Origin: an uncultured Lachnospiraceae bacterium
GTDB lineage: Bacteria; Bacillota; Clostridia; Lachnospirales; Lachnospiraceae
DNA length: 36,463 nucleotides
Direction of reading: 5' to 3'
Assembly: GCA_910587935.1 (NCBI GenBank)
Contig: CAJUNP010000001.1
Location: forward strand, 310,347-346,809
Shown: positions 23,224 to 31,767 of the stretch, one piece after another
How positions within the stretch are numbered: position 1 is the first letter of the stretch
How the letters are laid out: each line of letters begins with the position of its first letter
Translations under genes and position numbers: made by a program
Notes under the pieces: generated by a model
The model's input: only the letters and a program-made list of their open reading frames with translations
What the model was told of the DNA's origin: nothing
Databases searched by the model: none

Positions 23224-23660
23224 TGTTAATGCCAAAAAGAGTTAAACGTCGTAAACAGTTCCGTGGTTCCATGAAGGGCAAAGCGTTACGTGGAAATACA
23301 CTGACCTACGGTGAATTTGGTCTGATAGCTACAGAACCGGCGTGGATTAAGTCAAATCAGATTGAAGCAGCCCGTGTGGCTCTGACTCGTTATACAAAAC
23401 GTACCGGTAAGGTATGGATCAAGATTTTCCCGGATAAGCCGGTTACGGCAAAGCCCGCGGAAACACGTATGGGTTCCGGTAAAGGTACTTTGGAATATTG
23501 GGTAGCGGTTGTTAAGCCAGGCCGTGTGATGTTTGAAATTGCAGGCGTTCCCGAGGAGTCGGCACGCGAAGCATTACGTCTTGCTATGCATAAGCTTCCA
23601 TGTAAATGTAAGATAGTTTCTAAAGCAGATTTGGAAGGTGGTGTGTCAAATGAAAATTAA
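23223..23660 (+). CDS. rplP: 50S ribosomal protein L16
   Basis: 145 residues, MLMPKRVKRRK at the start and RMGSGKGTLEYWVAVVKPG in the tRNA-facing loop. L16 helps place the A-site tRNA. The start shares one base with the rpsC stop and the end overlaps rpmC by 11 nt, so rpsC, rplP and rpmC are probably translationally coupled. Confidence 0.98.
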   Translation: MLMPKRVKRRKQFRGSMKGKALRGNTLTYGEFGLIATEPAWIKSNQIEAARVALTRYTKRTGKVWIKIFPDKPVTAKPAETRMGSGKGTLEYWVAVVKPGRVMFEIAGVPEESAREALRLAMHKLPCKCKIVSKADLEGGVSNEN

Positions 23661-23856
23661 CAAATATGTAGAAGATTTAAAACAAAAATCAGATGCAGAT
23701 TTAGCGCAGGAGTTAGTAGCTGCTAAAAAAGAACTTTTCAATTTGAGATTCCAGAACGCAACCAACCAGTTGGATAACACGGCGAGAATTAAAGAAGTAA
23801 GAAGAAATATTGCCAGGATTCAGACGGTTATTACTGAGAAAGCAAAGGCTCAATAA
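23650..23856 (+). CDS. rpmC: 50S ribosomal protein L29
   Basis: 68 residues forming the usual two-helix coiled coil (KKELFNLRFQNATNQLDNTARIK). The ATG at 23650 is chosen over an in-frame GTG at 23638: GGAAGG lies at 23634-23639, and the protein then begins MKINKYVEDL. The first 11 nt lie inside rplP. Confidence 0.97.
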   Translation: MKINKYVEDLKQKSDADLAQELVAAKKELFNLRFQNATNQLDNTARIKEVRRNIARIQTVITEKAKAQ

Positions 23857-23892
23857 GGCGGGTGCGTTACGCTTCAGAAAGGAGATTAAGTC

Positions 23893-24150
23893 GTGGAAGA
23901 AAGAAATCTTAGAAAAACACGTACTGGTAAAGTAGTCAGCAATAAAATGGATAAAACGATTGTTGTTGCAATTGAGAATCATGTAAAACATCCTCTTTAT
24001 GGGAAAATCGTTAAGAAGACTTATAAGTTGAAAGCGCATGATGAGAACAATGAATGCAACATTGGCGATACCGTAAAAGTAATGGAAACAAGACCCTTAT
24101 CAAAGGATAAGAGATGGAGACTTGTAGAAGTTGTAGAAAAAGTTAAATAA
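23893..24150 (+). CDS. rpsQ: 30S ribosomal protein S17
   Basis: 85 residues with RKTRTGKVVSNKMDKTIVV and a second half TRPLSKDKRWRLVEVVEK, an OB-fold primary binder of the 16S 5' domain. The start is GTG, 8 nt after GGAG. A 68-nt gap with no obvious structure follows. Confidence 0.98.
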   Translation: MEERNLRKTRTGKVVSNKMDKTIVVAIENHVKHPLYGKIVKKTYKLKAHDENNECNIGDTVKVMETRPLSKDKRWRLVEVVEKVK

Positions 24151-24218
24151 CTTTGACTTCGGTTAAGTAAATAACTGACAATTTCAAAGTCCAGTAATAT
24201 TTTGGAAGGAGAATTAGC

Positions 24219-24587
24219 ATGATTCAGCAGGAAACCAGACTTAAAGTTGCTGATAATACAGGTGCAAAAGAACTGCTCTGCATCCGCGTTATGGGCGGCT
24301 CTACAAGAAGATATGCAAATATCGGCGACACCATCGTTGCTTCTGTTAAAGATGCAACACCAGGCGGCGTTGTAAAAAAAGGTGACGTTGTAAAAGCAGT
24401 CGTAGTTCGTACTGTAAAAGGCGCTCGTCGCAAAGACGGTTCTTATATTAAATTTGATGAAAATGCTGCTGTTATTATCAAAGATGACAAGACTCCGAGA
24501 GGAACACGTATTTTTGGACCAGTAGCAAGAGAGCTTCGTGAGAAACAGTTTATGAAAATTGTGTCTCTGGCTCCCGAAGTATTATAA
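24219..24587 (+). CDS. rplN: 50S ribosomal protein L14
   Basis: 122 residues, the standard length, beginning MIQQETRLKVADNTGAK and with VVRTVKGARRKDGSYIKFDENA in the middle. L14 sits at the subunit interface and contacts 16S helix 14; it is also the docking site of the silencing factor RsfS. GGAG precedes the ATG; rplX follows after 11 nt. Confidence 0.98.
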   Translation: MIQQETRLKVADNTGAKELLCIRVMGGSTRRYANIGDTIVASVKDATPGGVVKKGDVVKAVVVRTVKGARRKDGSYIKFDENAAVIIKDDKTPRGTRIFGPVARELREKQFMKIVSLAPEVL

Positions 24588-24598
24588 GGAGGTGCCCT

Positions 24599-24910
24599 AT
24601 GTCAACTATGAAAATTAAGAAAGGCGACACAGTTAAAGTGATTGCCGGCAAAGACAAAGACAAAGAAGGCAAAGTTGTTTCCGTTGACAGGAAAAACGGA
24701 AGGGTGATCGTTGAGGGAATTAATATTGTAACAAAACATGCAAAACCTTCGGCGGCAAACCAGAATGGCGGAATTATTCAAAAAGAAGCTCCTATGGATA
24801 TTTCGAACGTTATGTATGTCCACAAAGGTAAAGTAACCAGAATCGGTTTCAAGATTGAAAATGACAAAAAGGTACGTTTCGCAAAAACAACCGGCGAAGT
24901 GATCGATTAA
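24599..24910 (+). CDS. rplX: 50S ribosomal protein L24
   Basis: 103 residues with an N-terminal KOW motif (KKGDTVKVIAGKDKDKEGKV) and the loop AKPSAANQNGGIIQKEAPMDISNV. L24 initiates 50S assembly. The ATG at 24599 lies 6 nt after GGAGG, a better spacing than the ATG three codons later. Confidence 0.98.
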   Translation: MSTMKIKKGDTVKVIAGKDKDKEGKVVSVDRKNGRVIVEGINIVTKHAKPSAANQNGGIIQKEAPMDISNVMYVHKGKVTRIGFKIENDKKVRFAKTTGEVID

Positions 24911-24933
24911 TGCAGGAAAGGAGGTCGTAAGGC

Positions 24934-25473
24934 GTGAGTAGACTGAAAGATTTATATTATAACGAAATCGTAGACGCTATGGTTAAAAAGTTTGGATATA
25001 AAAATAAAATGGAAGTGCCCAAGATCGACAAGATCGTCGTTAACATGGGCGTTGGAGAAGCAAAGGAAAATGCAAAGATTTTAGAGTCTGCGGTGAAGGA
25101 TATGGAAACCATAACCGGACAGAAAGCAATTCTTACGAAAGCTAAGAATTCCGTTGCAAACTTTAAAATACGTGAAGGCATGGCAATCGGATGTAAGACC
25201 ACCCTTCGCGGTGAAAAGATGTATGAGTTTTTGGATCGTCTTGTAAACCTTGCATTACCCCGTGTACGTGACTTTAGAGGCGTTAACCCGAATGCGTTCG
25301 ACGGCAGAGGAAATTATGCGCTGGGTATTAAAGAACAGCTTATCTTCCCTGAGATTGAGTATGACAAAGTAGATAAAGTAAGGGGTATGGACGTTATCGT
25401 TGTTACCACTGCTAAAACAGATGAAGAAGCACGCGAGTTATTAACCTTATTTAACATGCCGTTCGAAAAATAA
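24934..25473 (+). CDS. rplE: 50S ribosomal protein L5
   Basis: 179 residues with KIDKIVVNMGVGEA, TKAKNSVANFKIREGMAIGCK and PRVRDFRGVNPNAFDGRGNY, typical of L5, which binds 5S rRNA and contacts the P-site tRNA. The start codon is GTG at 24934, 9 nt after GGAGG (24920-24924). Confidence 0.98.
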   Translation: MSRLKDLYYNEIVDAMVKKFGYKNKMEVPKIDKIVVNMGVGEAKENAKILESAVKDMETITGQKAILTKAKNSVANFKIREGMAIGCKTTLRGEKMYEFLDRLVNLALPRVRDFRGVNPNAFDGRGNYALGIKEQLIFPEIEYDKVDKVRGMDVIVVTTAKTDEEARELLTLFNMPFEK

Positions 25474-25487
25474 AAGGAGGTTTATTC

Positions 25488-25673
25488 ATGGCTAAGACAG
25501 CAATGAAGATTAAACAGCAGCGTAAGCCGAAATTTTCTACCAGAGCATATACACGCTGCAAAATCTGTGGTCGTCCACATGCTTATTTAAGAAAATACGG
25601 AATTTGCAGAATTTGCTTCCGTGAATTAGCATACAAGGGTCAGATTCCCGGCGTTAAGAAGTCAAGTTGGTAA
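25488..25673 (+). CDS. rpsN: 30S ribosomal protein S14, zinc-binding short form
   Basis: 61 residues, the short type Z form with two CxxC pairs (C24, C27, C40, C43) that bind one zinc. Many Bacillota keep a zinc-free paralogue elsewhere for zinc starvation; none is in this window. AGGAGG lies 8 nt before the ATG. Confidence 0.98.
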   Translation: MAKTAMKIKQQRKPKFSTRAYTRCKICGRPHAYLRKYGICRICFRELAYKGQIPGVKKSSW

Positions 25674-25694
25674 GTAAGGAAGGAGGCAATTCAA

Positions 25695-26096
25695 ATGACA
25701 ATGAGCGATCCCATTGCAGATATGCTTACAAGAATCCGTAACGCAAATACTGCAAAACATGATACCGTTGATGTGCCTGCATCTAAAATGAAAATTGCGA
25801 TTGCAGATATTCTTTTAAATGAAGGATACATTAAAAAATATGATCTCATCGAAGACGGAAATTTCAAAACGATTCATATCACCTTAAAATATGGTGCGGA
25901 TAAGAATGAGAAGATCATTTCCGGAATTAAAAGGATTTCAAAACCCGGTCTTCGCGTATATGCGGGCAAGGAAGATTTACCGAAGGTTCTTGGAGGACTT
26001 GGCGTAGCCATTATTTCCACCAACCAGGGCGTAATAACAGACAGAAAAGCCAGAGAACTTCAGGTTGGCGGCGAAGTATTAGCATTTGTATGGTAA
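25695..26096 (+). CDS. rpsH: 30S ribosomal protein S8
   Basis: 133 residues with DPIADMLTRIRNAN and the C-terminal GGLGVAIISTNQGVITDRKAR, which binds 16S helix 21. In E. coli S8 represses the spc operon at an mRNA mimic near rplX-rplE; I see no obvious copy of that site here. The ATG at 25695 is 8 nt from GGAGG; the next ATG (25701) would be 14 nt away. Confidence 0.98.
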   Translation: MTMSDPIADMLTRIRNANTAKHDTVDVPASKMKIAIADILLNEGYIKKYDLIEDGNFKTIHITLKYGADKNEKIISGIKRISKPGLRVYAGKEDLPKVLGGLGVAIISTNQGVITDRKARELQVGGEVLAFVW

Positions 26097-26130
26097 CTGA
26101 AAAGACACTATTTTTATAGGAGGTACGGGC

Positions 26131-26673
26131 ATGTCACGTATAGGAAGAATGCCAATCGCGATTCCCGCAGGCGTAACTGTGGAAGTTGCAGAAAATAATA
26201 AAGTGACTGTAAAAGGTCCTAAGGGCACTCTGGAGAGAGTCCTTCCGTCTGAGATGGAAATTAAAGTCGAGGGCGCACAAGTAACGGTAGCCAGACCCAA
26301 TGATTTAAAGAGAATGAAATCCCTGCACGGTTTAACCAGAACCCTGATTAACAATATGGTAGTCGGCGTAACCGCAGGTTATGAGAAGAAGCTGGAAGTA
26401 AACGGCGTCGGTTACAGGGCGGCTAAATCCGGTAAAATCTTAACTCTTAACCTTGGATATTCTCATCCCGTAGAGATGACGGATCCGGAAGGAATCGAAA
26501 CAGTGGTTGAGGGACAGAACGTTATCCTTGTTAAAGGTATTGATAAAGAAAAAGTTGGCCAATTCGCAGCTGAAATCAGAGACAAGAGAAGACCTGAGCC
26601 TTATAAGGGCAAGGGTATTAAGTATGCTGATGAGACAATCAGACGTAAAGTTGGTAAGACTGGTAAGAAATAG
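26131..26673 (+). CDS. rplF: 50S ribosomal protein L6
   Basis: 180 residues, two repeated domains: RIGRMPIAIPAGVTVEV at the start and the C-terminal signature RDKRRPEPYKGKGIKYADE. L6 lies near the factor-binding site. AGGAGG precedes the ATG by 8 nt. Confidence 0.98.
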   Translation: MSRIGRMPIAIPAGVTVEVAENNKVTVKGPKGTLERVLPSEMEIKVEGAQVTVARPNDLKRMKSLHGLTRTLINNMVVGVTAGYEKKLEVNGVGYRAAKSGKILTLNLGYSHPVEMTDPEGIETVVEGQNVILVKGIDKEKVGQFAAEIRDKRRPEPYKGKGIKYADETIRRKVGKTGKK

Positions 26674-26690
26674 ATAAGGAGAGTGTGAAA

Positions 26691-27059
26691 ATGGTTAGTA
26701 AGAAATCCAGACAAGAAGTTCGTGAAAACAAACACAGAAGAATACGTAACCGTTTCAGAGGCACTGCTGAAAGACCTCGTTTGTCTGTGTTTAGGAGTAA
26801 TAATCATATGTATGCTCAAATTATCGACGATACAGTTGGGAATACGTTAGTCGCTGCTTCTACCCTTGAAAAAGACGTAAAGGCAGAGATTGAAAAGACC
26901 AATAACGTTGATGCAGCAGCATATTTAGGAACCGTCATTGCTAAAAGAGCATTGGAAAAAGGTATCACCACCGTTGTTTTTGACAGAGGCGGCTTTATAT
27001 ACCAGGGTAAAATCGCAGCATTAGCTGATGCAGCCAGAGAAGCTGGCTTACAATTCTAG
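26691..27059 (+). CDS. rplR: 50S ribosomal protein L18
   Basis: 122 residues with a basic N-terminus, RPRLSVFRSNNHMYAQIIDD and a closing DAAREAGLQF; L18 binds 5S rRNA with L5. The ATG at 26691 is preferred over an in-frame GTG at 26685, because AAGGAG (26677-26682) is 8 nt from the ATG but only 2 nt from the GTG. Confidence 0.97.
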   Translation: MVSKKSRQEVRENKHRRIRNRFRGTAERPRLSVFRSNNHMYAQIIDDTVGNTLVAASTLEKDVKAEIEKTNNVDAAAYLGTVIAKRALEKGITTVVFDRGGFIYQGKIAALADAAREAGLQF

Positions 27060-27077
27060 GAAAGGAAGGCATAAGAC

Positions 27078-27587
27078 ATGAAACATACGATCATAGATGC
27101 AAGCCAGTTAGAGCTGACCGATAAAGTAGTTACCATCAAACGTGTTACCAAAACCGTTAAAGGCGGACGTAATATGCGTTTTACCGCTTTGGTGGTAGTT
27201 GGTGACGGTAATGGTCATGTAGGCGCCGGGCTTGGCAAAGCTGTTGAAATTCCCGAGGCGATCCGTAAAGGAAAAGAAGACGCCGTTAAGCATATCGTTA
27301 AGATTGCATTAGATGAAAACAGTAGTATTACACATGATTTTATCGGTAAATACGGTTCCGCTAACGTTCTTTTAAAGAGAGCTCCCGAAGGTACCGGTAT
27401 TATCGCCGGAGGTCCTGCGCGTGTAGTCTGCGAGCTTGCAGGTATTAAAAATATCCGTACCAAGTCTCTTGGCTCTAATAATAAGCAGAATGTTGTACTT
27501 GCGACGATTGCCGGTTTAAGCCAGCTTAAGTCTCCTGAAGAAGTAGCTCGTAACCGTGGCAAATCCATTGACGAGGTATTAGCTTAA
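27078..27587 (+). CDS. rpsE: 30S ribosomal protein S5
   Basis: 169 residues; the N-terminal double-stranded-RNA-binding fold holds KRVTKTVKGGRNMRF and GHVGAGLGKAVEIPEAIRKG, followed by the C-terminal domain with GTGIIAGGPARVVCELAGI. S5 shapes decoding accuracy and the mRNA entry site. AAAGGAAGG precedes the ATG. Confidence 0.98.
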   Translation: MKHTIIDASQLELTDKVVTIKRVTKTVKGGRNMRFTALVVVGDGNGHVGAGLGKAVEIPEAIRKGKEDAVKHIVKIALDENSSITHDFIGKYGSANVLLKRAPEGTGIIAGGPARVVCELAGIKNIRTKSLGSNNKQNVVLATIAGLSQLKSPEEVARNRGKSIDEVLA

Positions 27588-27626
27588 GCCATGAATTAAT
27601 AAGGCTTATAGAAAGGAGAATTTGAA

Positions 27627-27815
27627 ATGGCAGAACAGAAAATGTTAAAAATTACTTTGGTAAAGTCTACCATTGGTGCGGTTCCCAAACACAAAAAAAC
27701 GGTTCAATCCATGGGACTTCGTAAATTGAACAAGTCCATTGTACTGCCGGACAACGACGCCACCAGAGGACAGATCCAACAAATCAGACATTTAATAAAA
27801 GTTGAAGAAGTATAA
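27627..27815 (+). CDS. rpmD: 50S ribosomal protein L30
   Basis: 62 residues, about the usual size, with LKITLVKSTIGAVPKHKKTV and MGLRKLNKSIVLPDN, the bacterial L30 signature. AAAGGAG precedes the ATG. rplO follows after 18 nt. Confidence 0.98.
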   Translation: MAEQKMLKITLVKSTIGAVPKHKKTVQSMGLRKLNKSIVLPDNDATRGQIQQIRHLIKVEEV

Positions 27816-27833
27816 CAGAAGGAGGTGTCAGAA

Positions 27834-28280
27834 ATGTCATTGGAATTATCGAATTTAAGACCTGCGGAAGGTTCTAAGCACAGTGATAATTTTAGAAGAG
27901 GCCGCGGTCATGGTTCAGGAAACGGTAAGACGGCGGGAAAAGGACACAAAGGCCAGAAAGCGCGTTCCGGAGCGCCCAGAGCAGGATTTGAAGGCGGTCA
28001 GATGCCTTTGTACAGACGTATTCCCAAAAGAGGATTTACAAATCGTAATTCGCTGGATATCGTTATTGTTAATTTAAGCGCTTTGGAAGCATTTGAAGAC
28101 GGAAGCACGGTTGACGTAAATACTTTGATTGAAAAAGGTATTGTTAAGAATCCCAGAGATGGTGTGAAGATACTTGGAAACGGAGAACTTACCAAAAAAC
28201 TCAATGTAAAGGCGAATGCATTCAGTGCATCTGCAAAAGAAAAAATTGAGGCGCTTGGTGGAACTGCTGAGGTGATGTAA
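27834..28280 (+). CDS. rplO: 50S ribosomal protein L15
   Basis: 148 residues, Gly/Arg-rich N-terminal tail (FRRGRGHGSGNGKTAGKGHK) that threads into 23S rRNA, then FEGGQMPLYRRIPKRGF. The ATG at 27834, 8 nt from GGAGG, is chosen over a GTG at 27825 that overlaps that site. The stop shares one base with the secY start (TAATG). Confidence 0.97.
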   Translation: MSLELSNLRPAEGSKHSDNFRRGRGHGSGNGKTAGKGHKGQKARSGAPRAGFEGGQMPLYRRIPKRGFTNRNSLDIVIVNLSALEAFEDGSTVDVNTLIEKGIVKNPRDGVKILGNGELTKKLNVKANAFSASAKEKIEALGGTAEVM

Positions 28281-29611
28281 TGCTTACAACACTAAAAAAT
28301 GCGTTTAAAATAAAAGAAATAAGAAATAAGATATTTTTCACCTTTGTGATGCTGATTGTAATCCGTATCGGTTCCTCCCTTCCGGTTCCGGGAATAGACA
28401 GAACCTATTTTGCATCCTGGTTTGAACAACAGACAGGAGATATATTTAGTATTCTGGATGCTTTTACCGGAGGATCATTCTTACAGATGTCAATACTGGC
28501 GCTGAATATTACGCCTTATATTACTTCGTCCATTATTATGCAGCTTCTTACCATAGCGATTCCAAAGCTGGAGGAGATGCAGCGTGACGGAGAAGACGGA
28601 AGGAAGAAAATTGCGTCCATTACCCGATATGTGACGGTTGCATTGGCGCTATTGCAGGCTTCTGCTCTGGCAATCGGTTTTGGCGGTCAGGGACTTTTGC
28701 AGGAATACAATTTCCTCAATGTGATTACGGTCATTGCAGCCCTTACAGCCGGCAGCGCATTCTTAATGTGGGTTGGTGAGAGAATTACGGAAAACGGCAT
28801 TGGAAACGGTATTTCCATTGTACTTGTAATCAATATTATTTCACGTATGCCGCAGGATCTGACAGGCTTATACAATACTTTTGTACAGCCTCAGATTGCA
28901 AAAGGCGCTTTTGCATCTGCAGTACTTGCAGCAGTGATTATTCTTGCAATAATTATAGGAATGGTTGTTCTTGTTATTATTTTGAACGACGGCATCCGCA
29001 AAATACCTGTGCAATACGCAAAAAAGATACAGGGAAGAAAAATGGTTGGAGGCCAGTCAACGAATATTCCGCTGAAGGTTAATACCTCCGGGGTTATTCC
29101 GATTATTTTTGCTTCTTCCATTATGCAGTTTCCCATTATTATCAGCTCGCTGGCAGGGTATAAGGGAACCGGTGCATGGGCTAAGGTTCTGGCTGTGCTT
29201 AATTCCGGTAATTGGTGCAGATTTACAAAAGAATCCTGGTATTACAGTATTGGCTTATTGATCTATATTGTGTTAGTAGTATTTTTTGCTTACTTTTACA
29301 CTTCCGTAACCTTCAATCCTTTGGAGATTGCCAATAATATGAAGAAGCAGGGCGGTTTTATTCCGGGAATCAGACCAGGAAAACCTACCAGTGATTACTT
29401 AACCAGAATTTTGAATTATATTATTTTTATCGGTGCGTGCGGACTTACCATAGTCGGTATCCTGCCGTTTATCTTCCAGGGAGTGTTTAACGCGAACATT
29501 TCCTTTGGCGGAACAAGCCTTATCATTATCGTAAGCGTTATTCTTGAGACAATGAAACAGGTTGAGTCTCAGATGCTTGTACGTAATTATAAAGGTTTTT
29601 TGAATGATTAA
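28280..29611 (+). CDS. secY: preprotein translocase channel subunit SecY
   Basis: 443 residues with ten predictable membrane helices, the core of the SecYEG channel for export and membrane insertion. Landmarks are the plug region after PVPGIDRTYF, the cytoplasmic loop MQRDGEDGRKKIA, the C5 ribosome/SecA loop with QYAKKIQGRKMVGGQSTNIPLKVN split over two segments, and the conserved FNPLEIANNMKKQGGFIPGIRPG. Start overlaps the rplO stop, implying coupled translation. A hairpin and a terminator-like element follow, so expression of adk may be partly uncoupled. Confidence 0.98.
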   Translation: MLTTLKNAFKIKEIRNKIFFTFVMLIVIRIGSSLPVPGIDRTYFASWFEQQTGDIFSILDAFTGGSFLQMSILALNITPYITSSIIMQLLTIAIPKLEEMQRDGEDGRKKIASITRYVTVALALLQASALAIGFGGQGLLQEYNFLNVITVIAALTAGSAFLMWVGERITENGIGNGISIVLVINIISRMPQDLTGLYNTFVQPQIAKGAFASAVLAAVIILAIIIGMVVLVIILNDGIRKIPVQYAKKIQGRKMVGGQSTNIPLKVNTSGVIPIIFASSIMQFPIIISSLAGYKGTGAWAKVLAVLNSGNWCRFTKESWYYSIGLLIYIVLVVFFAYFYTSVTFNPLEIANNMKKQGGFIPGIRPGKPTSDYLTRILNYIIFIGACGLTIVGILPFIFQGVFNANISFGGTSLIIIVSVILETMKQVESQMLVRNYKGFLND

Positions 29612-29621
29612 TGAAAAGTTT

Positions 29622-29658
29622 TTCCGGAAGGGCATATTACTGGATGTCCTTTCCGGAA
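29622..29658 (+). other. stem-loop just after secY
   Basis: TTCCGGAAGGG (29622-29632) pairs with CCTTTCCGGAA (29648-29658): an 11-bp stem with one G-U pair and a 15-nt loop. It carries no T run, so it is more likely an mRNA-stabilising or processing hairpin than a terminator. Confidence 0.45.
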
Positions 29659-29668
29659 GCTCTTTAAA

Positions 29669-29700
29669 AGAAGGAGACGCTCCTTCTGATTTTATTATTT
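29669..29700 (+). terminator. partial terminator or attenuator between secY and adk
   Basis: AGAAGGAG (29669-29676) pairs with CTCCTTCT (29680-29687) around ACG and is followed by GATTTTATTATTTT, a broken T tract. Stem and tail fit an intrinsic terminator of moderate strength. The cluster continues beyond it on the same strand. Confidence 0.6.
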
Positions 29701-29729
29701 TAAGAATATATAAAACGGTTTGTCAGTTA

Positions 29730-29757
29730 TTGGAAGAGACGAGTCTTTTTATATATT
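29730..29757 (+). promoter_or_regulatory. possible internal promoter for adk
   Basis: TTGGAA (29730-29735), 16-nt spacer, TATATT (29752-29757), placed after the terminator-like hairpin and about 30 nt before the adk start. The -35 is weak. Confidence 0.45.
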
Positions 29758-29790
29758 TTTGAAAGCCTGTCATGGCGGAATGGAGGAAAA

Positions 29791-30432
29791 ATGAAAATTA
29801 TTATGTTAGGTGCGCCCGGCGCAGGAAAAGGAACACAGGCGAAAATGATTGCGGAAAAATATGCAATTCCTCATATTTCTACCGGAGATATTTTCCGTGC
29901 CAATATTAAGGAAGGTACAAAGCTGGGAGAAGAAGCGAAACAGTATATGGATCAGGGGCTGCTGGTTCCCGATGAACTGACCGTTAAAATTCTGCTGGAC
30001 CGTGTGGCGAAAGAGGATTGCAGGAACGGCTATGTGCTGGATGGATTTCCAAGAACCATTCCGCAGGCGGAGGTACTTGATCAGGCGTTAAACGGACTTG
30101 GAGATAAGATTGATTATGCAATCGACGTAAATGTACCGGATGAAAATATTATAAAAAGAATGTCAGGGCGGCGTGCATGTTTAAGCTGCGGCGCGACCTA
30201 TCATGTAGAGCATATTCCGCCCCAAAAAGAAGGAATTTGCGATACGTGCGGAGAAAAACTGGTACTGCGCGATGACGATAAACCGGAAACCGTACAGAAC
30301 CGCCTGCATGTTTACCATGAGCAGACACAGCCTTTAATTGATTTTTACACCCAAAAAGGTATCTTAAAGGCAGTAGACGGCACGAAAGACATGGAAGCGG
30401 TTTTTCATTCCATCGTTTCCATATTAGAATAA
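29791..30432 (+). CDS. adk: adenylate kinase
   Basis: 213 residues; interconverts ATP + AMP and two ADP in the cytoplasm. The Walker A loop GAPGAGKGTQ is at 7-16, the AMP-binding part has STGDIFRANI and DGFPRTIPQAE, and the lid carries a zinc site of four cysteines (C130, C133, C150, C153), the long form usual in Gram-positive bacteria. GGAGG precedes the ATG by 6 nt. Its place between secY and map is the standard Bacillota order. Confidence 0.98.
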   Translation: MKIIMLGAPGAGKGTQAKMIAEKYAIPHISTGDIFRANIKEGTKLGEEAKQYMDQGLLVPDELTVKILLDRVAKEDCRNGYVLDGFPRTIPQAEVLDQALNGLGDKIDYAIDVNVPDENIIKRMSGRRACLSCGATYHVEHIPPQKEGICDTCGEKLVLRDDDKPETVQNRLHVYHEQTQPLIDFYTQKGILKAVDGTKDMEAVFHSIVSILE

Positions 30433-30460
30433 GCGGCAGATGTTTTTAAGGAGATTTAAG

Positions 30461-31213
30461 ATGGCTGTATCGATTAAATCGGAAAGAGAAATTGAACTGA
30501 TGCGGGAGTCCTGCCGATTACTGGCAAAAGTGCATCAGGAACTGGAGCATGCAATCAGACCGGGAATGACAACGATGGATATTGACATCATGGGCGATAA
30601 GATGATCCGCGATATGGGATGCGTCCCCAATTTTAAAAATTACAACGGATATCCCGCCTCTATCTGTGTATCGGTTAATGACGAGGTAGTACATGGTATC
30701 CCAAGCAGGAAACGGATCCTGCAGGAAGGGGACATCGTAAGTCTGGACGCAGGTTTGATTTATAAGGGATATCATTCCGATGCAGCGAGAACTCATGCGG
30801 TAGGACGGATCAGCCCGGAAGCGGAAAACCTGATCCGGGTTACGAAACAAAGTTTTTTTGAAGGAATTAAAATGGCAAAAGCCGGCAATCATCTTCATGA
30901 TATTTCCAATGCAATTGACGCTTATGTAACATCCTTTGGTTATGGAATTGTAAGAGATCTGGTAGGCCACGGGATTGGGACGCATCTTCATGAAGATCCG
31001 CAGATTCCCAACTTTGCGCAGCGCCGGAAAGGAATCCGGCTCGAAGCGGGAATGACCCTGGCGGTAGAACCCATGATTAATATGGGCCGTGCGGATGTGG
31101 AATGGCTGGACGACGACTGGACGGTGGTTACGGAGGACGGCTCCCTGTCGGCCCATTATGAGAATACGATTTTGATTACGGACGGAGAACCGGAGATTCT
31201 CACCCTTTATTAG
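30461..31213 (+). CDS. map: methionine aminopeptidase, type I
   Basis: 250 residues; removes the initiator methionine from nascent proteins. The five metal ligands align by position with E. coli MAP: D96, D107, H170, E203 and E234, with motifs DAGLIYKGYHSDAART, GHGIGTHLHEDP and EPMINMG. The ATG at 30461 is taken because GGAG lies 7 nt before it; an in-frame ATG at 30440 precedes that site. The KOW protein gene follows after 14 nt. Confidence 0.97.
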   Translation: MAVSIKSEREIELMRESCRLLAKVHQELEHAIRPGMTTMDIDIMGDKMIRDMGCVPNFKNYNGYPASICVSVNDEVVHGIPSRKRILQEGDIVSLDAGLIYKGYHSDAARTHAVGRISPEAENLIRVTKQSFFEGIKMAKAGNHLHDISNAIDAYVTSFGYGIVRDLVGHGIGTHLHEDPQIPNFAQRRKGIRLEAGMTLAVEPMINMGRADVEWLDDDWTVVTEDGSLSAHYENTILITDGEPEILTLY

Positions 31214-31227
31214 AGGGAGGTAGGGAC

Positions 31228-31500
31228 ATGACAGGAAACATGGCGGCTTCTAAAGCGGGGCATGATAAAGGCGGACTTTATATCATAATCCGAGAGGATG
31301 AAGAATACGTTTACTTATGTGACGGGAGGCTGAAAAAGCTTGCGAATCCCAAGCGTAAGAATAAAAAGCACATTCAGATTATTGAGACGGATGTGGATAA
31401 GGAATTGAAAAACAGGCTTCAAAACGGCGAAGATGTCCGCGACGAAGAAATAAGGCGGGCTGTTAAATTGTATGAAATGAAAGATCATAAACAGATTTAG
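31228..31500 (+). CDS. KOW-domain RNA-binding protein
   Basis: 90 residues, resembling the small L14e-like KOW proteins found between map and infA in many Clostridia. The core runs KGGLYIIIREDEEYVYLCDGR, then a basic KKLANPKRKNKKHIQII and an acidic helical tail. Its location among translation genes and the basic patch suggest binding to rRNA or mRNA; no specific role is established as far as I know. GGGAGG is 7 nt before the ATG. Its stop codon overlaps the infA ribosome-binding site, so the two are likely coupled. Confidence 0.88.
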   Translation: MTGNMAASKAGHDKGGLYIIIREDEEYVYLCDGRLKKLANPKRKNKKHIQIIETDVDKELKNRLQNGEDVRDEEIRRAVKLYEMKDHKQI

Positions 31501-31509
31501 GAGGTATTT

Positions 31510-31728
31510 ATGTCAAAAGCGGATGTCATTGAAATTGAAGGAACTGTAGTTGAAAAGCTGCCGAACACCATGTTTCAGGTAGAACTGGAAAACGGCCACA
31601 GGGTGTTAGCGCATATCAGCGGTAAGCTGAGGCAGAATTTTATCCGTATTTTACCGGGTGATAAGGTTACTTTGGAGTTGTCGCCGTATGATCTGTCAAA
31701 GGGGAGAATTATCTGGAGAGATAAGTAA
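31510..31728 (+). CDS. infA: translation initiation factor IF-1
   Basis: 72 residues, a single S1-type OB fold (DVIEIEGTVVEKLPNTMFQV, AHISGKLRQNFIRILPGDKV, a closing RIIWRDK). It blocks the A site during initiation with IF-2 and IF-3. AGGAGG, which overlaps the stop of the preceding gene, is 6 nt before the ATG. Confidence 0.98.
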   Translation: MSKADVIEIEGTVVEKLPNTMFQVELENGHRVLAHISGKLRQNFIRILPGDKVTLELSPYDLSKGRIIWRDK

Positions 31729-31767
31729 TCCGTTTGCGGCAGAAATTACTGTGATTTAAATAAACTC

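Noticed and set aside
30440..30460. Upstream ATG for map
   Set aside because: GGAG lies between this ATG and the one at 30461, which also gives metal ligand numbering matching E. coli MAP.
30518..31156. 212-codon minus-strand frame opposite map
   Set aside because: Shadow of map; no ribosome-binding site, no family-like segments.
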